DNA of 64,000 nucleotides from Kaistella solincola (GCF_000812875.1 NZ_JSYK01000003.1:806001-870000), one strand, 5' to 3'. Counted from the stretch's first letter, positions 1 to 9,127 are shown. The notes: generated by a model from the letters alone, not told the origin. Program-made: numbers and translations.

Positions 1-927
1 CTTTTTGAACAGAAGTTTTATGAATCTATGCAAAGCAATGTTGCGCTGCTCGATAAAGTCACGCGGTTTATTGTAACGACCAAAGGCAAGCAGATGCGTC
101 CGATGTTCGTGTTTCTGTGCGCAAAACTTACCGGAGAAGTTAATGAAAAATCATTTCGTGGCGCCTCGATGATTGAACTTATTCATACCGCGACTTTGGT
201 TCACGATGATGTCGTGGACGAAAGTTTTAAACGGCGCAACTTCTTCTCAATCAACGCGTTATGGAAAAATAAAATAGCTGTTTTAGTGGGCGATTATCTG
301 CTTTCTAAAGCAGTTTTACTTTCTACAGACCATAAAGATTACGATTTGCTTGCCGTAATTTCGCGCACCATTCGCGAAATGGCGGAAGGTGAACTTTTGC
401 AGCTAGAAAAAGCCAGAAAACTGGATATTACCGAAGATATTTACTATGAAATTATCCGGCAGAAAACGGCGACTTTGATTGCTGCATGTTGTGAAATCGG
501 TGTTTTATCAACAAGCAGCGACGAAAATTTAGCCACTAAAATGCGCGAATTTGGAACGTACACCGGAATGGCTTTCCAGATTAAAGATGATCTTTTCGAC
601 TATTTAACTTCGAATATTATCGGTAAACCTGTCGGTATTGACATTAAAGAGAAGAAAATGACTTTGCCGCTGATTCACGCGCTGAGAACTGCCACAGAAA
701 AAGACCGTTCCTATTATTTCAATACGATTAAACGCTATAATAACGACAGCAAACGCGTAAAAGAACTCATTGAGTACGTAAAAAAATCCGGCGGACTGGA
801 TTACGCAATCATTAAAATGAAAGAATACCAGCAAAAAGCAAAAGATATCCTGGAAGAATTTCCCGAATCAGAGGCGAAAAAATCTTTGCAACTCATGCTG
901 AATTACGTCATCGAAAGAAAGTTCTAA
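1..927 (+). CDS. Polyprenyl (octaprenyl-type) diphosphate synthase, 5' end cut off
   Basis: Trans-type prenyl chain elongation enzyme that condenses isopentenyl diphosphate onto allylic diphosphates, probably for the menaquinone side chain. The two Asp-rich metal sites are visible: DDVVD (about residues 60-64 counted from the ATG at 28) and DDLFD (about 188-192), with the GKQMRP stretch near residue 20. The frame is open from base 1 to the ATG at 28 and codes for LFEQKFYES, which resembles the usual N-terminal region of flavobacterial homologues. The true start therefore lies upstream of the window and the ATG at 28 is internal. It converges on the copper ATPase gene. Chain length (octa or other) cannot be read from sequence alone. 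Confidence 0.93.
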   Translation, partial: LFEQKFYESMQSNVALLDKVTRFIVTTKGKQMRPMFVFLCAKLTGEVNEKSFRGASMIELIHTATLVHDDVVDESFKRRNFFSINALWKNKIAVLVGDYLLSKAVLLSTDHKDYDLLAVISRTIREMAEGELLQLEKARKLDITEDIYYEIIRQKTATLIAACCEIGVLSTSSDENLATKMREFGTYTGMAFQIKDDLFDYLTSNIIGKPVGIDIKEKKMTLPLIHALRTATEKDRSYYFNTIKRYNNDSKRVKELIEYVKKSGGLDYAIIKMKEYQQKAKDILEEFPESEAKKSLQLMLNYVIERKF

Positions 928-939
928 TTCTTTCTAAGA

Positions 940-967
940 TTTTTTCGCCACTAAAATGGCATTTTTT
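940..967 (+). terminator. Weak hairpin plus T-run after the prenyl synthase gene
   Basis: GCCA, loop CTAAAA, TGGC, then six T. The stem is short. The loop matches the recurrent hairpin family of this window. It lies between convergent genes, 20 bases after the stop. Confidence 0.5.
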
Positions 968-3488
968 ACTTAATTTTTAAATCTGCGTTATTCAAACGCA
1001 ACGAGTTCAAAATTACGGATACCGAACTGAAACTCATTGCGGCCGCCGCAATCATTGGGCTCATTAAAATTCCGAAAATCGGGTAGAGCAATCCTGCTGC
1101 AACAGGAATTCCTAAAGTGTTGTATATAAAGGCGAAAAAGAGATTTTCCTTGATATTTTTTAGCAGCTTTTCGCTTAAAATTTTCGCTTTTGCAACGCCC
1201 AAAATATCGCCTTTTAAAAGCGTAATTTCTGCACTTTCTATAGCAACATCAGTTCCCGTTCCCATCGCAATACCAACGTTTGCCTGAGCTAAAGCCGGCG
1301 CGTCATTAATTCCGTCGCCTGTCATCGCCACGATTTTTCCTTCAGCCTGAAGTTTTTTAATTTCCTCCATTTTGTCCCGCGGCTGGCAGTTCGCGAAATA
1401 GGTTTTAATACCGAGTTCGTCCGCGACAGCTTTCGCTGTATTTTCATTGTCACCGGTCATCATCACCACTTCGATGTTGTGTTCGTGCAGATAATCGATG
1501 GCTTTTTTGGAACTTGCTTTAATATTGTCTGAAAAAGCAAGCATTCCCAAAACTTCATTTCCTTTCGCGAGGTAAGAAATGGTTTTTGCGCGGCTTTTTC
1601 CGGAGTCTACCTGATCCTGCAAATTTTGCGGAACCGAGAGGTTAAAATGTTCCAAAAGCGCGGCGTTGCCCAAAAGAATCTGTTCACCTCCGATTTTTCC
1701 TGTTACACCTTTACCTGAAATATTTTCGAAGTTTTCAACTTTTTCAAAATCGCTTTTTTCATTTTTAAATTCCTGCAAAACCGCATTTGATAGCGGATGT
1801 TCCGAGTTTTGGTTTAATGAAGCCGCCAGCTTTAAAATAAGTGCACGGTTGCTGTTTCCAACGGAAATCACTTCATCAAGTCTGGGTTTTCCTTCGGTCA
1901 AAGTTCCGGTTTTGTCGGTAATCAGCACGTTTACTTTGTGCATCTGTTCAAGTGCTTCAGCGTTTTTAATTAAAATACCATTTTTTGCGCCTTTTGCAAT
2001 TCCGACGGTTAAAGACATCGGTGTTGCCAAACCAAGCGCACACGGACATGCGACAATCAGCACCGCAACGGCATTTACAAAAGCATAAATTAAGGCATTT
2101 TCACCGCCAAAAATTCTCCACAAAACAAAAGTCAAAATTGAAATTCCAATGACGGTCGGAACGAAAACTTTTGAAATTCGGTCTGCTAATTTCTGGATTG
2201 GCGCTTTGCTTCGGCTCGCGTCATTTACCATTTTAATGATCTGCGAAAGCAACGTGTCCGCACCGATTTTTTCAGCTTTCATTAAAAATGTTCCGTTTCC
2301 GTTTATTGTTCCGGAAGTAACCATTTCGCCGCTTTTCTTTTCCACCGGAATGGGTTCGCCGGTAATCATGCTTTCATCAACATTTGAATTTCCTTCTGTA
2401 ATCTTACCGTCAACCGGAATTTTTTCGCCCGGTTTCACACGCAAAATACTGCCAATTTTTACCTCCGAAAGTGGCACTTTTTTCTCAATATTATCAATGA
2501 TTAAATTTGCTTCAGCTGGAGAAAGATTCATCAGTTCTTCGATGGCTTTTCCGGTTCTCTGGTGCGCACGCGCTTCAAGCATCTGACCTAAAATTACCAA
2601 CGTCAGAATCACACAAACCGACTCAAAATAGAGTGGTATGCTGCCACCATGCCGGATTTCGTGCGGTAAAATATCCGGAAAAAACATCGCAACAAGGCTG
2701 AATAAAAATGCAGCTGCAGAACCCAACGCGATCAGTGAAAACATATTAAGATTCCAGGTTTTAAAAGAAATCCAGCCGCGTTTCATCAAAAACCAGCCAG
2801 CGTAAAATATTACCGGAATGGAAAGTAAAAGTTCAATAAAAGCCTGTGTTTGACCGGAAAAAGGGAAAACATACCACATTCCGCCCATTGATAAAATGAA
2901 AACCGGAATGGAGAAACCCAAAGCAATCAGAAACTTTTTCCTTAAGTTTTTATAGGTATCATCTTCACCGCCTTCGTCGTTGTTTCCGGGAATTCTTACG
3001 AGGTCCATTCCGCAAACCGGACAGCCGACATTAGAATCGTAGAGTTTGTCACCTTCGCAAAACATCGGACAGTAATATTTTCCGACGTTATTTTCCTGGT
3101 GGATAGCGCTTGGTTCTTCAATATGCTTGTGAGAATGGGAATGCGGCGCGGCAGAAGCAACCAATTCTTCCGTAATTTCCTCCAAATGCATGTGGCAAAC
3201 GGGACAGCCAACATCGGAAGGGTAAGTTTTATCACCTTCGCAGAACATCGGACAGAAATAGTCACCTATTTTTTCAGGGAAGCTTTCTGGTAAATTTGTT
3301 TTTGAAAAAGTTTGCGGTTTATCCTTATAATCAGCTCTTTCCTCGATCGGAACCAGATACATATTGCAGACCGGACAACGTTGTCCCGGCGAAAAGTACA
3401 CTTTTTCACCTTCGCATTCCATTGGACAATAATAAACGGAACTTGGTGAAATTCTTTCGGAAGGCGGCGTATGTTGATGTTTATCCAT
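966..3488 (-). CDS. copA: Cu+-exporting P1B-type ATPase with three N-terminal heavy-metal-binding modules
   Basis: Inner-membrane ATPase that exports copper(I), 840 residues. The catalytic set is complete: CPC ion site (about residue 479), phosphorylation motif DKTGTLTEG (about 522-530) and GDGINDAP (about 722). In the last membrane helices YN followed by P, and MSFSS, are the marks of the Cu+ class. Instead of HMA domains, the N-terminus has three copies of a YYCPM-type module with a CPVC pair (about residues 19-49, 77-106 and 138-167), linked by a His-rich stretch (HSHSHKH). It lies 76 bases downstream of the metal-binding AraC-type regulator on the same strand, so copper-controlled co-expression is likely. 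Silver export is possible too. Confidence 0.95.
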   Translation of the reverse strand: MDKHQHTPPSERISPSSVYYCPMECEGEKVYFSPGQRCPVCNMYLVPIEERADYKDKPQTFSKTNLPESFPEKIGDYFCPMFCEGDKTYPSDVGCPVCHMHLEEITEELVASAAPHSHSHKHIEEPSAIHQENNVGKYYCPMFCEGDKLYDSNVGCPVCGMDLVRIPGNNDEGGEDDTYKNLRKKFLIALGFSIPVFILSMGGMWYVFPFSGQTQAFIELLLSIPVIFYAGWFLMKRGWISFKTWNLNMFSLIALGSAAAFLFSLVAMFFPDILPHEIRHGGSIPLYFESVCVILTLVILGQMLEARAHQRTGKAIEELMNLSPAEANLIIDNIEKKVPLSEVKIGSILRVKPGEKIPVDGKITEGNSNVDESMITGEPIPVEKKSGEMVTSGTINGNGTFLMKAEKIGADTLLSQIIKMVNDASRSKAPIQKLADRISKVFVPTVIGISILTFVLWRIFGGENALIYAFVNAVAVLIVACPCALGLATPMSLTVGIAKGAKNGILIKNAEALEQMHKVNVLITDKTGTLTEGKPRLDEVISVGNSNRALILKLAASLNQNSEHPLSNAVLQEFKNEKSDFEKVENFENISGKGVTGKIGGEQILLGNAALLEHFNLSVPQNLQDQVDSGKSRAKTISYLAKGNEVLGMLAFSDNIKASSKKAIDYLHEHNIEVVMMTGDNENTAKAVADELGIKTYFANCQPRDKMEEIKKLQAEGKIVAMTGDGINDAPALAQANVGIAMGTGTDVAIESAEITLLKGDILGVAKAKILSEKLLKNIKENLFFAFIYNTLGIPVAAGLLYPIFGILMSPMIAAAAMSFSSVSVILNSLRLNNADLKIK

Positions 3489-3564
3489 TTCTAAAATTTA
3501 TAAAGCAAATTTCCCCATTTTTCGCGAAAAGCTGTTATAAATATACGGAAGAAAGTTATAAAAT

Positions 3565-4125
3565 TCAGATGCTGTCGAGCGGGAGGCGGTTTTTTACTTT
3601 CAGTGTTTTGAACGCCGATGGTGTAAAACCTGTGGTATTTTTAAATTGGGATGATAAATGCTGAACACTTTTATACCCGAGTTTGTTAGAAATTTCGGTT
3701 AGCGAAAATTCGTCGTATAAAAGCAGTTCTTTTACCTTTTCGATTTTTTGAAGGATGAAAAACTGCTCCAAAGTCACGTTTTCATTTTGGGAAAATGTTT
3801 TCGAAATCGCGCTGTAATCTTTCAAAAGTTTTTCGGCTAAAAATTTAGACAGAACAAAATCTTCAGAAATGTCCAGTTCATTAATTTTTACTATTAAGAC
3901 TTTCTTGACTTTTTCAATGATCTTTTTGGAAGCATCTTCCAGAATTTGAAAACCAATTTTCTGCAACTGCTGATCAAGGTTTTGTATTTCTGTTTTGTTT
4001 AAATTTTCCGTGGTTTCAACTTCACCTAAATGCACAGCAGCAACCGGAACCTGCAGATCATTAAAAACCTTTTCCACCGCAGAAATACAGCGGTTGCAAA
4101 CCATATTTTTAATGTAAACTGTCAT
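3565..4125 (-). CDS. Regulator fusing an HMA-like metal-binding domain to an AraC-type helix-turn-helix
   Basis: 186 residues. The N-terminus (about 1-70) begins MTVYIKNMVCNRC, an HMA-type MxCxxC metal site with Cys10 and Cys13. The C-terminus (about 110-180) is an AraC-family DNA-binding domain (KVKELLLYDEFSLTEISNKL followed by SVQHLSSQFKNTTGFTPSAF). The usual sugar-binding sensor domain is absent. With copA directly downstream, the inference is a cytoplasmic Cu+ sensor that activates copA; this is not shown by sequence alone. The start ATG overlaps the TAA of the upstream thioesterase gene by one base (TAATG), which points to translational coupling. Confidence 0.85.
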   Translation of the reverse strand: MTVYIKNMVCNRCISAVEKVFNDLQVPVAAVHLGEVETTENLNKTEIQNLDQQLQKIGFQILEDASKKIIEKVKKVLIVKINELDISEDFVLSKFLAEKLLKDYSAISKTFSQNENVTLEQFFILQKIEKVKELLLYDEFSLTEISNKLGYKSVQHLSSQFKNTTGFTPSAFKTLKVKNRLPLDSI

Positions 4126-4520
4126 TATAAATCCGGTTTTAATCGGTCGGAAATAAACTCGATTTTTGTCTTGCCATGTCTGGTTGGTTTTCCATCTAAA
4201 TTCACCCCCACGAAAATTATTTTTTCAATGGTGATGATGGTTTGCCGCGTCATCATATTGCGGACATCGCAGGTTAAAGTGATCGAAGTATTTCCAAATT
4301 CCGTGGCTTCAATTCCTATTTCGATAATATCGCCCTGACGCGCGGAACTTACGAAATTGATTTCCGAAATATATTTAGTTACACAACGCGGCGTTTCAAG
4401 CTGAACGATTGCGTAAAGTGCAGCTTCTTCATCAATCCATTGCAGCAATCGGCCGCCAAATAAGGTGTGATTCGGATTCAAATCTTCAGGTTTAATCCAT
4501 TTTCGGGTATGATAGTTCAT
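4125..4520 (-). CDS. Acyl-CoA thioesterase, hotdog fold (YciA/BFIT-like)
   Basis: 131-residue single hotdog domain hydrolysing acyl-CoA thioesters. The segment NPNHTLFGGRLLQWIDEEAA is the typical start of the long central helix with the catalytic Asp/Glu region, followed by the beta strands VTKYISEINFVSSARQGD. Length is right for a single-domain YciA-like enzyme, which works as an oligomer. It sits 15 bases after yaaA and overlaps the next gene by one base, so all belong to one leftward transcription unit. Substrate chain length cannot be inferred. Confidence 0.87.
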   Translation of the reverse strand: MNYHTRKWIKPEDLNPNHTLFGGRLLQWIDEEAALYAIVQLETPRCVTKYISEINFVSSARQGDIIEIGIEATEFGNTSITLTCDVRNMMTRQTIITIEKIIFVGVNLDGKPTRHGKTKIEFISDRLKPDL

Positions 4521-4535
4521 GTTTTTGGTTTTATA

Positions 4536-5294
4536 TTATCGTGTAAATACAAGTTTCGTATCGCTCGACAAATACTCGGCGATATAATATTTTTCGAGGT
4601 TGAAGGCTTTCAGTTCGTCCAGCGTCTTCACGTTATTTTCCGCGCAGAAACGGGCCACCAGGCCGCGCGCATGCTTGGTATACACTACAATTTGTGCAAG
4701 CTTTCCTTCGCGGTAATCGTAAAATTCGAAATCAATGACGGGCGCTTTGATTTTTTTCTTGTCTAATACTTTAAAATATTCTTTGCTGGCGAGATTCAGC
4801 ACCACATCTTTTGATTTCAGTTCGCTGTTAAGTTCCTCTGTGACTTTTTCTGTCCAGAATTCGTAGAGGTTTTCGTAACCTTCGAACTTGAATTTTCTGC
4901 CCATTTCAAGACGGTAAAGCATAATGCGGTCGGAAGGTTTTAAAAGCCCGTACAATCCGGAAAGCATGCGGTAATTTTTTTGGAGGTATTTGATGCTTTT
5001 TTCGTCTAATGTCTTTGCATCCAAACCGCGGTACACTTCACCGGCAAAAGCCATCAGCGCTGGTGCAGATTCTGTGGCGGAAGGATTTGCTTTCCATTTT
5101 TGGTTGCGTTCCCAGTTTTCATCAGCAAGTTTGCTGGAAATTTCCATGAGATCCGCTAAATATTTTGGTGATTTTTGCTTTAAAGTTTCCTGAATCAGTT
5201 CAGCTTCTTTGATGAAATGCGGTTTTGTCATTTTCAAAAAAGGGCTGGAACCTTCAATATTCATAAGCTTTGCGGGCGAGGTGATGATTTTCAT
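4536..5294 (-). CDS. yaaA: YaaA/DUF328 family peroxide-stress protein
   Basis: 252 residues, full length for the family. It begins with the characteristic MKIITSPAKLM and contains YRMLSGLYGLLKPSDRIMLY and the C-terminal NLEKYYIAEYL region. In Escherichia coli YaaA limits free iron during peroxide stress and binds DNA; the same role here is assumed by family. It is the first gene of the leftward block leading through the thioesterase and the metal regulator to the copper ATPase, a pairing that makes sense for redox-metal stress, although the link is only positional. No clear TAnnTTTG box is visible directly upstream. Confidence 0.93.
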   Translation of the reverse strand: MKIITSPAKLMNIEGSSPFLKMTKPHFIKEAELIQETLKQKSPKYLADLMEISSKLADENWERNQKWKANPSATESAPALMAFAGEVYRGLDAKTLDEKSIKYLQKNYRMLSGLYGLLKPSDRIMLYRLEMGRKFKFEGYENLYEFWTEKVTEELNSELKSKDVVLNLASKEYFKVLDKKKIKAPVIDFEFYDYREGKLAQIVVYTKHARGLVARFCAENNVKTLDELKAFNLEKYYIAEYLSSDTKLVFTR

Positions 5295-5350
5295 ATTTTA
5301 TAAAAGACCGTAAAAATTAAAAAAAAGTGCTCTAAAGCAGCTAAGAATTC

Positions 5351-5402
5351 CATCCCGACCAGAGTGGATCCCGATGTAAAATCGGGAGGGAACGGAGGGG
5401 GG
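5351..5402. repeat. Palindromic, G-rich intergenic element
   Basis: Contains TCCCGA at 5353-5358, TCCCGAT at 5369-5375 and the inverted ATCGGGA at 5381-5387, giving a seven-base-pair stem with loop GTAAA. It is followed on the + strand by a G-rich run (GGGAGGGAACGG then A and six G) to 5402. It lies between yaaA and the tsaC-family gene. It may be a REP-like copy or a terminator remnant. Confidence 0.5.
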
Positions 5403-5423
5403 AAAAGATGGCCAAAAAAACTG

Positions 5424-6035
5424 CTAAAATTCTCCTTTTCCCTGACGGATAATTTCGGGTTCGCTACCGGTTAAATCTACGATTGTGGACGCCACGTTGT
5501 CTCCGTAGCCGGAATCGATGACGATATCCACCAAATGATCGTACTTTTCAGCAATCAGCTCGGGATCGGTGGAGTATTCGATAACTTCGTCGTCATCTTT
5601 AATTGAAGTGGATGCGATCGGATGACCCAATTTTGCGACAATCATTTGTGGAATAGAGTGGTCGGGCACGCGGATCCCGACGGTTTTATTGCCTTTGTAC
5701 GCGAGCGGCAGGCTTTTGTTGGCTTCCAGAATAAAGGTGAACGGGCCCGGCACATTATTTTTCAGATAGCGGAACGTGCTGGTGTCAATCGGACGCGTAA
5801 ATTCCGAAAGATGGCTGAGATCGTTGCAGATAATAGAAAATTGGGCTTTTTCGAGCTTAATTTTTTTGATCTGCGCGAGTTTTTCCATGGCGCGAATATC
5901 GAAAATATTGCAGCCCAAAGCGTAGACCGTATCGCTTGGATAAATGATGAGACCGCCGTTGTTGAGCGTTTTCACCACTTCGGCAATGAGGTTTTCCTGT
6001 GGATTTTCGGGGTAAATTTTAAGAATTTTTGCCAT
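5424..6035 (-). CDS. Threonylcarbamoyl-AMP synthase family protein (TsaC/Sua5/YciO)
   Basis: 203 residues, single YrdC-type domain. TsaC/Sua5 enzymes make threonylcarbamoyl-AMP from Thr, bicarbonate and ATP for the t6A37 tRNA modification. GGLIIYPSDTVYALGCN, PGPFTFILEA, GIRVPDH and HPIASTS form the nucleotide-binding face. The pattern is closest to the YciO branch, so TsaC activity is probable but not certain. The ATG at 6035 is preferred over a TTG at 6041 because a promoter -7 box (TAAATTTG, 6039-6046) covers the TTG and ends 3 bases before this ATG. Confidence 0.85.
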   Translation of the reverse strand: MAKILKIYPENPQENLIAEVVKTLNNGGLIIYPSDTVYALGCNIFDIRAMEKLAQIKKIKLEKAQFSIICNDLSHLSEFTRPIDTSTFRYLKNNVPGPFTFILEANKSLPLAYKGNKTVGIRVPDHSIPQMIVAKLGHPIASTSIKDDDEVIEYSTDPELIAEKYDHLVDIVIDSGYGDNVASTIVDLTGSEPEIIRQGKGEF

Positions 6036-6038
6036 ATA

Positions 6039-6046
6039 CAAATTTA
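6039..6046 (-). promoter_or_regulatory. -7 box TAAATTTG of the tsaC-family gene
   Basis: Matches TAnnTTTG on the minus strand and ends 3 bases before the ATG. This predicts a leaderless transcript. No clear TTG lies 19 bases further upstream. Confidence 0.55.
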
Positions 6047-6133
6047 ATAAAAATTAAGCATTAAAGCATTTTGGTAAAAAAAGGTGAGTTTGGTGAAAGG
6101 CGAGATTTCCCCAAAACCTTCACCAAGGCGTAT

Positions 6134-6162
6134 AAAAAAAGAGAACCACTGCTGTGATTCTC
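6134..6162 (-). terminator. Intrinsic terminator of the initiator tRNA gene
   Basis: On the minus strand a nine-base-pair stem (GAGAATCAC/GTGGTTCTC, one wobble, loop AGCA) is followed by seven T. It starts about 10 bases after the tRNA end. Confidence 0.85.
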
Positions 6163-6171
6163 TTTATTTAG

Positions 6172-6244
<73 letters not shown>

Positions 6245-6255
6245 TTATTGTGATG

Positions 6256-6286
6256 CAAATATACAACATTTTTGTGAAAATCCAAA
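6256..6286 (-). promoter_or_regulatory. Promoter of the initiator tRNA gene
   Basis: On the minus strand TTTG (6283-6286), exactly 19 bases, then TATATTTG (6256-6263). This is a textbook Bacteroidota housekeeping promoter, 11 bases upstream of the tRNA. Confidence 0.85.
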
Positions 6287-6341
6287 TCTTGAGAAAAATT
6301 TTGCCCATAGAATGGTATTTTTTTTCAGTTTAGATTTATTG

Positions 6342-6743
6342 CTACAGAAGTTGGCTCAAAATCCTTTCGCTTAACATGGTGAAAATTCGCTTGTTATATG
6401 CTTTATCATCCAAATTGTATATTTCAAATTCTTCCGCCGTCAGCATTCCAAGCGTCAACCCAAGGCAGATATTTTTCAAATTCGCATCTCTCTGAAAACT
6501 TTGATTAATGAAATTTCTTTTCTTTTCCGGATTTAAAGAGGTGAAATCCAATTTCTGCCGCGCTAAAAATGCTTTGTAAAAAGCCAGAAATATTTCATTT
6601 TGTAATTTTAAAATCGGGCGCAAAACTTCGTTTTGAAATTTCTCCACCGCGGTGCTTTCTTCAAAAGTTGGTATTTCTAAAACTGTACGTAAATCTTTTT
6701 TGGTAATCATTTTAAAGGCTGTAATTTCACCAAAAGTAGACAT
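6342..6743 (-). CDS. Conserved protein of unknown function (Bacteroidota family)
   Basis: 133 residues, mostly helical in appearance, with no signal peptide or membrane segment. Recognisable stretches are VEKFQNEVLRPILKLQNE and KKRNFINQSFQRDANLKN. From memory, similar proteins are common in Flavobacteriia and are sometimes labelled glyoxalase in databases, but I see no glyoxalase metal-binding pattern, so I do not use that name. Two ATG starts are possible, 6743 and 6710 (MITKKDLRTV). The second gives the more family-like N-terminus, but nothing upstream decides between them. Transcribed divergently from the SRAP gene. Confidence 0.7.
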   Translation of the reverse strand: MSTFGEITAFKMITKKDLRTVLEIPTFEESTAVEKFQNEVLRPILKLQNEIFLAFYKAFLARQKLDFTSLNPEKKRNFINQSFQRDANLKNICLGLTLGMLTAEEFEIYNLDDKAYNKRIFTMLSERILSQLL

Positions 6744-6788
6744 TAATTCCGCAAAAGTTGGGAAGTGGCGATTGGTAATTCCGATTCT

Positions 6789-6815
6789 TTACCGCTTCTA
6801 ACGGCAAATTTTTTA
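6789..6815. repeat. Copy of the recurrent CCGCTxxxACGGC hairpin between divergent genes
   Basis: TTACCG, loop CTTCTAA-like, CGGCAA followed by T6. It belongs to the hairpin family found throughout the window, but here it sits upstream of both flanking genes, so it terminates neither of them. Confidence 0.5.
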
Positions 6816-6828
6816 AAAATATAATTTC

Positions 6829-6836
6829 TAATTTTG
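6829..6836 (+). promoter_or_regulatory. -7 box TAATTTTG of the SRAP gene
   Basis: TAnnTTTG match 17 bases before the ATG at 6854. No convincing -33 box is seen. Confidence 0.5.
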
Positions 6837-6853
6837 AATTAAATTTTTGAATC

Positions 6854-7504
6854 ATGTGCTATTACGTTTCGAATCAGCTGACGCGAAAGGAAATGAAAGA
6901 CACTTTCGGCGTGACGTTTGAAGGTCCGGATTTTCAGGGTTCCGAGTTTACGAACGGATTTTCTTTTCCGAAAACGCCGGTGATTCTGGATGAAAACCCT
7001 GATGTTGCTGTTCTCGGCGCCTGGGGACTGCTTCCGTGGTGGGCGAAAGACCGTGGTCCACAAAAAAATACGCTGAACGCAAGAATTGAAACTTTAGCCG
7101 AAAAGGCGAGTTTTAAAGATTCGGTTTCAAAAAGATGTCTGGTTTTGGTCCACGGTTTTTACGAGTGGAAGCAGCTGGATGCGAAAGGTAAAAAGAAAGA
7201 AAAATATTTTATCCGCCTGAATAATGGTGAAAAACCGTTTGCTTTGGGCGGAATTTATAACTTCTGGACCGATCCGAAAACCAACGAGCTGCTCACGAGT
7301 TTTTCAATTGTAACCTCGGGTGCGAATGAATTTATGAGCGAAATTCACAACACGAAGGATCGAATGCCTTTGGTTTTAGCAAAAAGTGCTGAAGAAGCGT
7401 GGCTTTCTGAGCGTTCCGTCGATGATTTTGTTTTTCCGAATTACGATCCGGATTTGGTTGCAATTAATTTAGACGCATCATCAACTCAGCTTTCTCTGTT
7501 TTAG
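6854..7504 (+). CDS. SRAP-domain protein (YedK/HMCES family), abasic-site DNA-protein crosslinker
   Basis: 216 residues, full length. Family members trap abasic sites in single-stranded DNA through a thiazolidine link to Cys2. Here the start is MCYYVSN, so Cys2 is present once Met is removed. Other active-site elements are NARIET (about residue 75), GFYEWK (Glu near 106) and the His in SEIHNTKDRMP (about 161). The ATG at 6854 is fixed by the requirement for Cys at position 2. It stands alone with its own -7 box, converges on the GHL10 gene and shares a bidirectional terminator with it. No SOS-type operator was recognised. Confidence 0.93.
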   Translation: MCYYVSNQLTRKEMKDTFGVTFEGPDFQGSEFTNGFSFPKTPVILDENPDVAVLGAWGLLPWWAKDRGPQKNTLNARIETLAEKASFKDSVSKRCLVLVHGFYEWKQLDAKGKKKEKYFIRLNNGEKPFALGGIYNFWTDPKTNELLTSFSIVTSGANEFMSEIHNTKDRMPLVLAKSAEEAWLSERSVDDFVFPNYDPDLVAINLDASSTQLSLF

Positions 7505-7510
7505 AATTTA

Positions 7511-7542
7511 AAAAATTTGCCGCTTTAGCAGCAAATTTTTTC
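7511..7542. terminator. Bidirectional terminator between SRAP and GHL10 genes
   Basis: Nine-base-pair outer stem AAAATTTGC/GCAAATTTT around CGCTTTAGCA, with T-runs on both strands. It lies 6 bases from both stop codons and belongs to the recurrent hairpin family. Confidence 0.85.
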
Positions 7543-7547
7543 TTTTC

Positions 7548-9116
7548 TTATTTAATGATTTTACCGTCGTAGGCGCTTTCATTTCCTAATCGGTCTACGG
7601 ATTTTACCGCAACGGTATTGAGTTTTTTCCCGTTTTTAATTAAAGGTAAAGTTTCAGATATTCTACTTTTTTCAATGATTTGAGTTTCCCAAACATCACC
7701 ATATTTAGCATATAAAATCCATTGAAAAACTTCAGTAAAATCCTTGGAATTCCATTTTGCAACAGCTGAAGTGCCGGATTTTTCGATGTATAAAAGTGGT
7801 TTTTCTAAAGGTTCGGTTTTAATCCATGGCGTCAAAGGTACGAGAGCCGGAGTTTTGTAGGCCTGGCTTACGGCGCTTAACATCGCGGGGGTTTTTGAGA
7901 GGCCGTCTACGCTATAATGAATTGTGCCGGCGGCGTCTTTTAAAACCGATCTTGTTGTATTGATTTGGCTTACGATTTCTGCTGGTCTATCGGACACACC
8001 ATTTAAACCAACGGTATTTATTCCGGGGTAAAGATGCCTTTTTTGTGAATTTTCACTTTCCCACCATTTTAGCAAAGCCGGAAAACTTTGCGGACCATCG
8101 TTTTTCCAGTAGAGTTGGGGCGAAAAATAATCCAGCCAACCTTCATTTAACCACAATTTTGCATCTGCGTAGAGTTCATCATATTGTGAAGAACCTTTTA
8201 TGCCTTCCGGAAAACCGGGTTTCCAAATTCCGAAAGGGCTGATACCGAACTGCACGTAGCTTTTTTCGGCTTTTATCTCGTCATGAATTCTTTTGATAAA
8301 TTTATTCACGTTCGCGCGGCGCCAGTCTGCTTTAGATAAATTTCCGCCAGTTTTTTGGTACATATTCCAGGTTCGGTTGTCGGGAAAATCTTTACCGCCG
8401 TTGTATTCACGGTAGGGATAAAAATAATCATCGATGTGCACCGCATCAATATCATATCTTTTTACCAGATCATTGATTACTTTAGAAACGTGATCCTGGG
8501 TTTTTTCATCCGAAGGATCCATCCAGTGCATTCCGTTTTTAAGCTTAATGATTTGCTCCGGCATTTTTTTAACTAATGATTCAGAAGTAATTGCGCCGCC
8601 GGTGGTGTGATGCGCGCGGTAGGGATTTAACCAGACGTGAAGTTCCATTCCGCGTTTGTGAGCTTCTAAAATCCAAAATTCCAATGGATCATAATAAGGT
8701 GTTGGCGCTTTACCAATTTCGCCTGTTAAGAAATACGACCACGGCTCAATTGTGCTGTTATACATCGCGTCCGCGGAAGGTCGTGCCTGAAAAATTACAG
8801 CGTTAAAATTGGCGTTTTTCAGCAAATCTAAAATTTTCAGCGCTTCCACTTTTTGCTGTTCGGTAGAAAGATTGTTTCGTGAAGGCCAGTTGATATTGGC
8901 AACGGTTGCTACCCAAGCTGCACGGAATTCGCGGTTTACTTCCGGGAGATTCAGCTTTAAAACTTCAACTTTTGGTTCGGGCACTTTTGGTGTGACTGGT
9001 TTTGTGGTAACCACCGGTTTTTTGGCGGCTGTTTTAGGCTTTTTTGGCGTACCGCAGGAGGTAAATAAAACAGCAATTGCAAGCAGGAGTGCGGACGGTG
9101 AAATTTTTATGTGCAT
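7548..9116 (-). CDS. GHL10-type family 10-like glycosyl hydrolase, lipoprotein
   Basis: About 522 residues. A lipoprotein signal peptide ends in LLAIAVLFTSCG, so Cys is lipidated and the protein is anchored in an envelope membrane. A Pro/Lys/Val-rich linker leads to the GHL10 (DUF187) barrel: FRAAWVATVANINWPSR, VIFQARPSADAMY, ELHVWLNPYRAHH and VHIDDYFYPY. A C-terminal beta domain follows (about 430-520). The family is thought to act on peptidoglycan-type or other glycans; the substrate is unknown. The ATG at 9116 is chosen because a -7 box (9120-9127) ends 3 bases before it and excludes the longer TTG start at 9131. Confidence 0.88.
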   Translation of the reverse strand: MHIKISPSALLLAIAVLFTSCGTPKKPKTAAKKPVVTTKPVTPKVPEPKVEVLKLNLPEVNREFRAAWVATVANINWPSRNNLSTEQQKVEALKILDLLKNANFNAVIFQARPSADAMYNSTIEPWSYFLTGEIGKAPTPYYDPLEFWILEAHKRGMELHVWLNPYRAHHTTGGAITSESLVKKMPEQIIKLKNGMHWMDPSDEKTQDHVSKVINDLVKRYDIDAVHIDDYFYPYREYNGGKDFPDNRTWNMYQKTGGNLSKADWRRANVNKFIKRIHDEIKAEKSYVQFGISPFGIWKPGFPEGIKGSSQYDELYADAKLWLNEGWLDYFSPQLYWKNDGPQSFPALLKWWESENSQKRHLYPGINTVGLNGVSDRPAEIVSQINTTRSVLKDAAGTIHYSVDGLSKTPAMLSAVSQAYKTPALVPLTPWIKTEPLEKPLLYIEKSGTSAVAKWNSKDFTEVFQWILYAKYGDVWETQIIEKSRISETLPLIKNGKKLNTVAVKSVDRLGNESAYDGKIIK

Positions 9117-9119
9117 GCG

Positions 9120-9127
9120 CAAAAATA
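9120..9127 (-). promoter_or_regulatory. -7 box TATTTTTG of the GHL10 gene
   Basis: On the minus strand TATTTTTG-CGC-ATG. A TTG lies 22 bases upstream (9150-9152). The geometry predicts a leaderless mRNA. The remaining bases to 9428 hold the upstream region of the RGG gene, with no clear promoter of my recognition. Confidence 0.55.
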
